From NCBI GenBank assembly GCA_028711825.1, contig JAQTRM010000021.1, positions 10,232 to 21,392 of the forward strand: a stretch of DNA of 11,161 nt, read 5' to 3'. A model generated the notes under the pieces. It had not been told where the DNA came from and did not search any database. It saw nothing but the letters and a program-made list of their open reading frames with translations. A program made the position numbers and the translations under genes. The DNA is from Candidatus Omnitrophota bacterium. GTDB taxonomy: Bacteria; Omnitrophota; Gorgyraeia; Gygaellales; Profunditerraquicolaceae. This document shows, in pieces, positions 6,593 through 11,161 of this stretch (positions within the stretch are counted from its first letter, which is position 1; each line of letters starts with the position of its first letter).

Positions 6593-6988
6593 TTACCTCT
6601 TCGTCCACTGGAAGCGCTTACGCGCGCCCTTTAAGCCGTATTTCTTGCGTTCCTTCATCCTGGAATCGCGGGTAAGATACCCGTTTTTACGGAAGATATC
6701 TTTAAAACTCTCATCCATCGCAAGCAGCGCCCGGGAGATGCCTAAACGTAAAGCGCCGGCCTGGCCGGTAAGTCCGCCTCCGGTCAGATTGGCGGCGATA
6801 TTAAATTTACCGTTGCTGCCGGTAAGAGTCAATGGCTGCATTACGATAATGCGGTCGGTTTCGCGCAGGAAATATTTTTCAAAAGGCTTCCCGTTGATCA
6901 GGATGCTGCCGTTTCCGGCTTCCATACGCACCCTGGCGGTTGATTCCTTGCGCCTGCCTAAAGCGAGATATTTAGTTGTTTCGTTCAT
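6593..6988 (-). CDS. rpsI: Small ribosomal subunit protein S9 (uS9)
   Basis: Component of the 30S head whose C-terminal tail reaches the P-site tRNA. It has 131 residues, a normal length. ALGRRKESTARV at 9-20 is the S9 N-terminal signature. GGGLTGQAGALRLGISRALL at 70-89 is the family's central motif (GGG..GQ...A.R.GI.RAL). The basic tail KKYGLKGARKRFQWTKR ends in the conserved Lys-Arg that contacts tRNA; the usual ending is F-S-K-R and here it is W-T-K-R. Its ATG follows the rplM stop codon with no spacer (TAA then ATG). A GGAGG ribosome-binding site lies within the end of rplM, so the two are translated together. It is followed by a strong terminator. Confidence 0.98.
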   Translation of the reverse strand: MNETTKYLALGRRKESTARVRMEAGNGSILINGKPFEKYFLRETDRIIVMQPLTLTGSNGKFNIAANLTGGGLTGQAGALRLGISRALLAMDESFKDIFRKNGYLTRDSRMKERKKYGLKGARKRFQWTKR

Positions 6989-7426
6989 TTATTTCTTAAC
7001 CTCCAAAACCTGCGGTTTCACACCGGTCAAATCATGTTTATCATCGCTAAAAACTCTCAATTTCTTGATCATATCTCTTCCTAAGGGGTTGATCGGAAGC
7101 ATCCTTTCAACTGCCAGGCGGATAACTGTCGCGGGCTTTTTGGCCAGCATATCCTCTAATTTCACTTCGCGCTGTCCGCCGGGATAACCGGAATACCTGC
7201 GGTAAACTTTCTGCCTGAGTTTACGCCCGGTCACCTTGATCTGAGATGCGTTAATTACGATTACCCCGTCCCCGGTATCCAGATGCGGAGTGAATATCGC
7301 TTTATGCTTACCTCTTAATACGGAAGCGACCTTGGCCGCCAGCCTGCCGAGAATCTGCCCTTTGGCGTCTACAATATACCACTTCCTTTTAATATCCTCT
7401 GTTTTTGGCGTGTATGTCTTTTTCAT
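6989..7426 (-). CDS. rplM: Large ribosomal subunit protein L13 (uL13)
   Basis: Early-assembly protein of the 50S subunit. It has 145 residues, a normal length. Landmarks are KWYIVDAKGQILGRLAAKVA near residues 15-34, HLDTGDGVIVINA at 48-60, YRRYSGYPGG at 75-84 and the conserved AVERMLPINPLGR at 105-117. The order rplM-rpsI is nearly universal in bacteria. The start is an ATG with AAGGAG eleven bases upstream and a nearer AAAGG. In E. coli L13 represses its own operon by binding the leader RNA; here the predicted leader of about 72 nt could serve this, but I did not recognise a known L13 leader structure. Confidence 0.98.
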   Translation of the reverse strand: MKKTYTPKTEDIKRKWYIVDAKGQILGRLAAKVASVLRGKHKAIFTPHLDTGDGVIVINASQIKVTGRKLRQKVYRRYSGYPGGQREVKLEDMLAKKPATVIRLAVERMLPINPLGRDMIKKLRVFSDDKHDLTGVKPQVLEVKK

Positions 7427-7463
7427 CCTTTAAACCGCTCCTTAGCTCTTTCGTCTTCCACCC

Positions 7464-7473
7464 GGAATATTCC
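7464..7473. repeat. Ten-base palindrome in the rplM leader
   Basis: GGAATATTCC, a perfect palindrome, lies about 25 nt downstream of the predicted rplM transcription start. In RNA it is too short to make a good hairpin by itself, though UUCC-GGGU-GGAA just downstream could form a small stem-loop. It could be a DNA operator half-site pair or chance. Confidence 0.4.
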
Positions 7474-7504
7474 CGAGATTAAACGATTGAGTCATAGAAA
7501 AAAT

Positions 7505-7532
7505 ATTTTAACAGAATTTTAAATAAAGTCAA
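7505..7532 (-). promoter_or_regulatory. Sigma-70-type promoter of rplM-rpsI
   Basis: On the minus strand, -35 TTGACT (7532-7527), a 16-bp AT-rich spacer and -10 TAAAAT (7510-7505), each matching five of six consensus bases. The predicted start is near 7498, giving a leader of about 72 nt. The region just upstream carries an A-run (7534-7542 area) that could act as an UP element. The strength fits a ribosomal protein operon and separates it from truA. Confidence 0.75.
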
Positions 7533-7579
7533 ATCTTTTTTTAATGTATCGATCCTGTTCAAAAAGCATGCTCTGCCGG

Positions 7580-8341
7580 TCAATATTTTACCTTTACCAG
7601 GCAAAGCCCTTTTGCCGGAAGGGTCGGCCCGGCGGCCTTGCGGTTACGCGCCTTAAGTATCCGGCGCATACTCCCTTCGGGGAACCTGCCCCTGCCGATC
7701 TCAAGCAAAGTGCCGGCGATATTCCTGACCATGTTATACAGGAAACTGTCCGCTTCGATATCGATAGATACCAGGCCTTTATCTTCGGATATCCGGATAC
7801 GTTTTATGGAACGCACGGGATTCCTTTGCCGGCGCTCGGTAGCCCGGAAAGAAGTAAAATCGTGCCTTCCCAAAAGGGCTTTCGCTTCCCGGCGCATCAG
7901 GCTAAGATCCAGCGGATGGTGGAAAAAATAAACCCGGCGCGACAAGAGCGGCGAAGAATACTTGCGGTTCAGGATCGCATAACGGTAAACCTTGGATTTG
8001 GCGCTGAAGCGGCTGTTAAAATCATCGCTTACCCTGCTGATACGGGTAATTTTTATGTCCTCCGGCAGCAGACAGTTCAAAGCCCAGCGCATCCTGTTCA
8101 TTCCCATGCGGGACGAACTTTTAAAATTGGCAACCTGTGAAAGAGCGTGCACCCCGGCATCCGTCCTGCCGGCGACAATCAGCCTGATATCTTCCCGGAG
8201 CACCTGTTCAAGAACCCCCTCCAAAACACATTGGATGGTTTTTTCAGGCAGGTATCCGGCATTCCCCTTGACCCCGTTCTGGACCTGCCAGCCATGGTAA
8301 GCTGTCCCTTCATATTCTATCTGGAGTTTGAAATTAAACAT
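7580..8341 (-). CDS. truA: tRNA pseudouridine(38-40) synthase
   Basis: Converts uridines 38-40 in the anticodon arm of tRNAs to pseudouridine. It has 253 residues, a normal length. The catalytic aspartate is D61 in AGRTDAGVHALSQVANF. Other family motifs are KVYRYAI, GRHDFTSFRA, the substrate-binding SFLYNMVRNIAGTLLEIGRG and the ending AAGPTLPAKGLCLVKVKY. Between EYEGTAYHGWQ and the first helix (TIQCVLE) there are about ten more residues than usual (NGVKGNAGYLP). The ATG lies 25 nt inside the end of asd and has no clear ribosome-binding site, which suggests coupling to asd translation. The leu-asd-truA order is familiar from several proteobacteria. I see no strong terminator after it; only a short GCATGC-TTTTT stretch follows. 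Confidence 0.97.
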   Translation of the reverse strand: MFNFKLQIEYEGTAYHGWQVQNGVKGNAGYLPEKTIQCVLEGVLEQVLREDIRLIVAGRTDAGVHALSQVANFKSSSRMGMNRMRWALNCLLPEDIKITRISRVSDDFNSRFSAKSKVYRYAILNRKYSSPLLSRRVYFFHHPLDLSLMRREAKALLGRHDFTSFRATERRQRNPVRSIKRIRISEDKGLVSIDIEADSFLYNMVRNIAGTLLEIGRGRFPEGSMRRILKARNRKAAGPTLPAKGLCLVKVKY

Positions 8342-9399
8342 TCGGCGATCTGCACGGCGTTGGTAGCGGCGCCCTTACGCAAATTATCCGCCACCACCCA
8401 AAGCCACAGGCCTTTTTTGTCGAAAGCGTCCTGGCGGATGCGTCCGACAAAAGTCTCATCCCTGCCCTCCGCGTCCAAGGGCATCGGATAAAGATTTTTA
8501 CCCAGGTCATCGATCATGACGATGCCCGCAGCTTTCGAAAGCGCCTTGCCGGCCTGCCCGGCGGTAACCGCTTTTTCAGTCTGAATATAGATGGACTCCG
8601 AATGCCCCGTCTTTACCGGAATCCTTACGGTAGTAGCCGAAATCCTGATTTTCGGGGCGTGCATGATCTTATGGGTCTCGTTAACCAGCTTCCACTCTTC
8701 ATTGGTATAACCGCCTTCGGTAAAACTCCCGATATGTGGAAAACAGTTAAAGGCCAATTGCTGCGGCATCGCGCGCTCAACCCCCTCGGCCCGTAAGTTA
8801 CAAAAACCGCCCTGGACAATCCCGGCGGTTTCATTGTTCAGCTGCTCCACCGCGGCTTTCCCCGCTCCGCTGGAAGCCTGCAGGGTGGTAACGATAATCT
8901 TTTTAATGCCGTATTTCTTATGCAGCGGGTTAAGCGCCACCACCATCTGGATGGTGGAACAGTTTGGGTTGGCGATAATCCCCTTATGGCTCTCTTTGCC
9001 TCCGGATAAATCCTTATTCTTGCCGGAAAGCATCCATTTCCTGATAGGCTTTAAATCGCCGGCGTTTACTTCGGGAACAACCAGGGGGACCTTCGGGTCC
9101 ATGCGGAAATCCGCGCCGTTATCGATCACTACCGCCCCTCTCTTTACCGCTTCGGCCGCATAGGTCACCGCCGCGCCTTTTTCGCCTTCGGTCCCCGCGA
9201 ACAAAGCGATATCGACACCGCAAAATCCTTCCGCGCTTACCGGCTCGACCTTATAAGTATCCCCGTCGACCCGGATATCGCGGCTCGAGCGCGCGAAAAC
9301 TTTAAGATTTTCTACCGGAAAACGGCGCTGCTTCAAAACCCGCAGCATCTCCACCCCCACCACGCCCGCCCCGATAACCGCGACATTGTATTTCTTCAT
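8317..9399 (-). CDS. asd: Aspartate-semialdehyde dehydrogenase
   Basis: NADPH-dependent reduction of aspartyl phosphate to aspartate semialdehyde, the branch point to lysine/diaminopimelate, threonine and methionine. It has 360 residues, some 20 more than the usual 330-345. It opens with a Rossmann fold (NVAVIGAGVVGVEMLRVL). The catalytic cysteine is C147 in IIANPNCSTIQ. R259 and H266 in VRIPVKTGHSE are the substrate and base residues, and VVADNLRKGAATNAVQIAE is the conserved C-terminal segment. The extra length is a hydrophilic insert at about residues 119-139, just before the catalytic strand. The USG-1 paralogues of this family lack the active-site cysteine; here it is present, so it should be a true enzyme. 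It follows leuB by 44 bp and overlaps truA by 25 nt. Confidence 0.95.
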   Translation of the reverse strand: MKKYNVAVIGAGVVGVEMLRVLKQRRFPVENLKVFARSSRDIRVDGDTYKVEPVSAEGFCGVDIALFAGTEGEKGAAVTYAAEAVKRGAVVIDNGADFRMDPKVPLVVPEVNAGDLKPIRKWMLSGKNKDLSGGKESHKGIIANPNCSTIQMVVALNPLHKKYGIKKIIVTTLQASSGAGKAAVEQLNNETAGIVQGGFCNLRAEGVERAMPQQLAFNCFPHIGSFTEGGYTNEEWKLVNETHKIMHAPKIRISATTVRIPVKTGHSESIYIQTEKAVTAGQAGKALSKAAGIVMIDDLGKNLYPMPLDAEGRDETFVGRIRQDAFDKKGLWLWVVADNLRKGAATNAVQIAECLISNSR

Positions 9400-9427
9400 T
9401 CTAAAAATCTCCCGCTAAACTGATCTC

Positions 9428-9440
9428 AGCTGAAAGCTGA
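9428..9440. repeat. Heptamer repeat in the leuB-asd spacer
   Basis: AGCTGAA-AGCTGA on the plus strand, in the 44-bp spacer just after the leuB stop codon. It is the same unit, and the same 13-mer, as in the argF-argG spacer. TCAGCTGA at its edge is also palindromic. Confidence 0.6.
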
Positions 9441-9443
9441 TAA

Positions 9444-10493
9444 TTATAAATTCTTCACTACCAGATCCCCCACTTCGGAAGTAGAATACCCCATCTTCCC
9501 GGCAGCCAGGGATTTTAAGTCTTTATTAACAATACCGATTACCACCCGCTCGATCTCCGCGGCGGCCTTTTCCTCTCCAAGATTATCGAGCATCATCCCC
9601 AAGGCGCAAATCGCCGCCAGAGGGTTGATCACATTCTTGCCGGTATATTTCGGGGCGCTTCCCCCGATCGGCTCAAACATCGAAACCCCCTGCGGATTGA
9701 TATTTCCTCCGGCGGCAATTCCCATGCCCCCCTGGATCATCGCCCCGAGGTCGGTAATAATATCACCGAAAATATTATCCGTCACAATCACATCGAACCA
9801 CTCGGGATTCTTGACAAACCACATCGTCGTGGCATCGACATGCGCGTAATCCGTCGTTACATCCGGATATTCTTTTGCCAGTTCGTTAAAAGTCCGCTGC
9901 CAAAGGTCCCAGGCATAAGTCAGGACATTCGTCTTGCCGCAAAGTGTAAGTTTCTTTTTCTTATTGCGTTTCCGGGTATAATCAAAAGCGTAACGCAGGC
10001 AGCGTTCCACCCCCTTGCGCGTATTATAAGAGATCTGGATCGCCACCTCATCCTTAGTGCCTTTATCTTTAAACTCGCCCAGCCCTTTATACAAGCCTTC
10101 GGAATTTTCGCGCACCACTACGAAATCGATATCCTCGGGTTTTTTATCCTTCAACGGACAGTAAGCGGAATTATAAAGTTTCACCGGACGCAGGTTGATA
10201 TACTGGTCCAGGGCGAACCTTAACTTCAAAAGCACCCCCGTCTCGATGATCCCGGGTTTCACATCCGGATCCCCCACCGCTCCCAGGTATATCGCGTCAT
10301 ATTTTTTCAACTCCGCGATATCGCCTTCGTCGACAAGCTTGCCGGTAGCCAGATACCTTTTCCCGCTGAAATCGAAATTTTTAAGCTCGTATTCAAAACC
10401 GTATTTCTTACTGACTGCTTTTAAAACCTTCAACCCTTCATTTACTACTTCCGGGCCGGTACCGTCTCCGGGTATCACCGCGATCTTATACAT
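9444..10493 (-). CDS. leuB: 3-isopropylmalate dehydrogenase (isocitrate/isopropylmalate family)
   Basis: Oxidises and decarboxylates 3-isopropylmalate to 2-oxoisocaproate, the last committed step to leucine before transamination. It has 349 residues from the ATG at 10493. Visible motifs: the opening IAVIPGDGTGPEV, substrate arginines in ETGVLLKLR (R92), NLRP (R102) and VVREN (R128), VDATTM (D220), and the metal-binding TDNIFGDIITD (D244, D248). ETGVLLKLR resembles the isopropylmalate rather than the isocitrate enzymes. The coenzyme loop reads GGSAPKYTGKN: most LeuB proteins have GSAPDIAGK, whereas Lys-Tyr (K282-Y283) is the pair that reads NADP in isocitrate dehydrogenase. A GTG at 10502 would add three residues but overlaps the AGAGGTG ribosome-binding site of the ATG. 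The leuC-leuD context supports the leucine role; homoisocitrate or tartrate dehydrogenase is less likely. Confidence 0.92.
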   Translation of the reverse strand: MYKIAVIPGDGTGPEVVNEGLKVLKAVSKKYGFEYELKNFDFSGKRYLATGKLVDEGDIAELKKYDAIYLGAVGDPDVKPGIIETGVLLKLRFALDQYINLRPVKLYNSAYCPLKDKKPEDIDFVVVRENSEGLYKGLGEFKDKGTKDEVAIQISYNTRKGVERCLRYAFDYTRKRNKKKKLTLCGKTNVLTYAWDLWQRTFNELAKEYPDVTTDYAHVDATTMWFVKNPEWFDVIVTDNIFGDIITDLGAMIQGGMGIAAGGNINPQGVSMFEPIGGSAPKYTGKNVINPLAAICALGMMLDNLGEEKAAAEIERVVIGIVNKDLKSLAAGKMGYSTSEVGDLVVKNL

Positions 10494-10499
10494 TTTGAG

Positions 10500-10506
10500 C
10501 ACCTCT
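10500..10506 (-). promoter_or_regulatory. Ribosome-binding site deciding the leuB start
   Basis: AGAGGTG on the minus strand, six bases before the ATG at 10493. The alternative GTG start at 10502 lies inside this site, so the ATG is preferred. Confidence 0.7.
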
Positions 10507-10524
10507 AAGTTTTTATTTAACGAA

Positions 10525-10553
10525 ATCCTGCGAAGCCAAAGGCGAAGCAGGAT
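10525..10553. repeat. Hairpin-forming inverted repeat in the leuD-leuB spacer
   Basis: Seven-base arms ATCCTGC / GCAGGAT enclose a symmetric GAA/GAA interior and an inner GCC-AAA-GGC stem. It fills much of the 66-bp gap between leuD and leuB. In the leu transcript only UUUCG follows, a poor terminator tail, so an mRNA-processing or partial attenuation element, or a dispersed GC-rich palindrome, is more likely than full termination. Confidence 0.6.
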
Positions 10554-10559
10554 CTTTAA

Positions 10560-11054
10560 TCATGATTTACTTTTCGTCTTTTTAATATAATTAATCAACC
10601 CTCCGCAGGAAACAATCTCCTGCAGGAAACCCGGAAAAGCCTGGGTTTGATAATCTTTACCCTGGGTAAGATTCCTGATCCGGCCGCTGGAAAGGTCGAT
10701 TTCGACGATATCTCCGTCTTTAATCTTTTCGGCGTCATCGGACTCCAGAAAAGGCAAACCGATATTGATCGCGTTCCTGAAGAAGATCGCCGCGAAACTC
10801 CTGGCGATTACCGCCGCCACCCCACATCCTTTGATTGCCAGCGGGGCGTGCTCCCGGCTGGAACCGCAGCCGAAATTCTTCCCGGCCACGATAATATCTC
10901 CGGGCGAGACCGCACGGGAAAATTCCGGTTTGATCGTTTCCATGCAATGCTTACCCAGTTCCTGCGCGTCGGTAGAAACCAGGTATTTCGCCGCGATAAT
11001 GTCGTCGGTATTTATATCGTCGCTGAATTTATGGACCTTGCCTTTAATAATCAT
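10560..11054 (-). CDS. leuD: 3-isopropylmalate dehydratase small subunit
   Basis: Small (swivel) subunit that pairs with LeuC to isomerise 2-isopropylmalate to 3-isopropylmalate. It has 164 residues, the short form found in archaea and many non-proteobacteria rather than the roughly 200-residue E. coli form. Landmarks are the opening GKVHKFSDDINTDDIIAAKYL, the substrate-binding NFGCGSSREHAPLAIKG at 60-76 and SFAAIFFRNAINIGLP at 86-101 (most relatives have R where A89 stands). The specificity loop at residues 24-28 reads YLVST. It is close to YLVYT of Methanocaldococcus isopropylmalate isomerase and unlike YLRTT of homoaconitase, so a leucine role is favoured. The ATG follows leuC by 25 bp with a GGA-type ribosome-binding site. 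Confidence 0.95.
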   Translation of the reverse strand: MIIKGKVHKFSDDINTDDIIAAKYLVSTDAQELGKHCMETIKPEFSRAVSPGDIIVAGKNFGCGSSREHAPLAIKGCGVAAVIARSFAAIFFRNAINIGLPFLESDDAEKIKDGDIVEIDLSSGRIRNLTQGKDYQTQAFPGFLQEIVSCGGLINYIKKTKSKS

Positions 11055-11079
11055 TTTTATCCTGCGCCTGTTAAGAGGC

Positions 11080-11161
11080 TTATTTTATCTTATCCGGGTG
11101 CGTGATCTTACCGGTAAGCGCCGATGCCGCCGCCACCGCGGGATTCGACAAATAAACAAAA
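11080..11161 (-). CDS. leuC: 3-isopropylmalate dehydratase large subunit, C-terminal end only
   Basis: Only the last 26 codons are in the window; the rest lies beyond the right edge. The translation VYLSNPAVAAASALTGKI ends in a short THPDKIK tail and TAA at 11082-11080. It matches the C-terminus of LeuC/aconitase large subunits (VYL.SPAVAAA.A..G.I..P). Its place 25 bp before leuD confirms the identity. The iron-sulfur cysteines are outside the window and cannot be checked. Confidence 0.88.
   Translation of the reverse strand, partial: FVYLSNPAVAAASALTGKITHPDKIK

Noticed and set aside
7555..7579. Terminator after truA
   Set aside because: GCATGC followed by TTTTT gives at best a three-pair stem, too weak to support.
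10494..10502. GTG start at 10502 for leuB
   Set aside because: It lies inside the ribosome-binding site of the better-spaced ATG at 10493.
1..11161. Defence system, mobile element, CRISPR or prophage
   Set aside because: All space is filled by housekeeping and biosynthetic genes with short spacers. No spaced direct repeats, integrase or transposase motifs, or att-like duplications were seen.

Overview
The window is an 11.2 kb stretch of bacterial chromosome in which every recognisable gene lies on the minus strand, so transcription runs from the right edge to the left. It is dense housekeeping and amino-acid biosynthesis DNA. I see no transposase, integrase, phage gene, CRISPR array, tRNA or rRNA. 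The gene order, the bacterial Shine-Dalgarno sites and sigma-70-like promoters, and a LeuB of the type that ends in a 'GYSTSEVGDLV' motif fit an uncultured bacterium of the PVC/Omnitrophota kind. This placement is inference from remembered family resemblance and no search was run.

Layout in the direction of transcription. (1) Leucine/aspartate block: the 3' end of leuC (11161-11080), leuD, leuB, asd and truA (to 7580). LeuCD isomerise 2- to 3-isopropylmalate, LeuB oxidises it, and Asd makes aspartate semialdehyde for the Lys/Thr/Met branches. TruA, a tRNA pseudouridine synthase, overlaps asd by 25 nt. Any promoter for this block lies to the right of the window. (2) Ribosomal block: a near-consensus promoter (about 7505-7532), then rplM and rpsI, which abut directly, and a strong 16-bp-arm terminator hairpin (6525-6562). 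(3) Arginine block: its own promoter (about 6479-6507), a leader of about 150 nt carrying a 26-codon candidate upstream ORF and hairpins, then argC, argJ, argB, argD, argF and argG, with argG running off the left edge. ArgJ recycles the acetyl group. ArgB has the N-terminal helix typical of arginine-inhibited N-acetylglutamate kinases. Together they suggest a cyclic arginine pathway that is feedback-controlled at ArgB.

The six arg genes are tightly packed (4-nt ATGA overlaps at argC/argJ and argB/argD, gaps of 26-60 bp elsewhere) and read as one operon. Three starts (argC, argF, leuB) are better placed at an internal ATG with a good ribosome-binding site than at the longest possible ORF.

I found no clearly new multi-gene system. 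The points most worth a second look are the arg leader (an upstream ORF whose stop codon lies in a hairpin loop), heptamer repeats placed directly after the stop codons of argF and leuB, the Lys-Tyr pair at the coenzyme-specificity site of LeuB, and the unusual repeated GC-rich words around the rpsI terminator and arg promoter.
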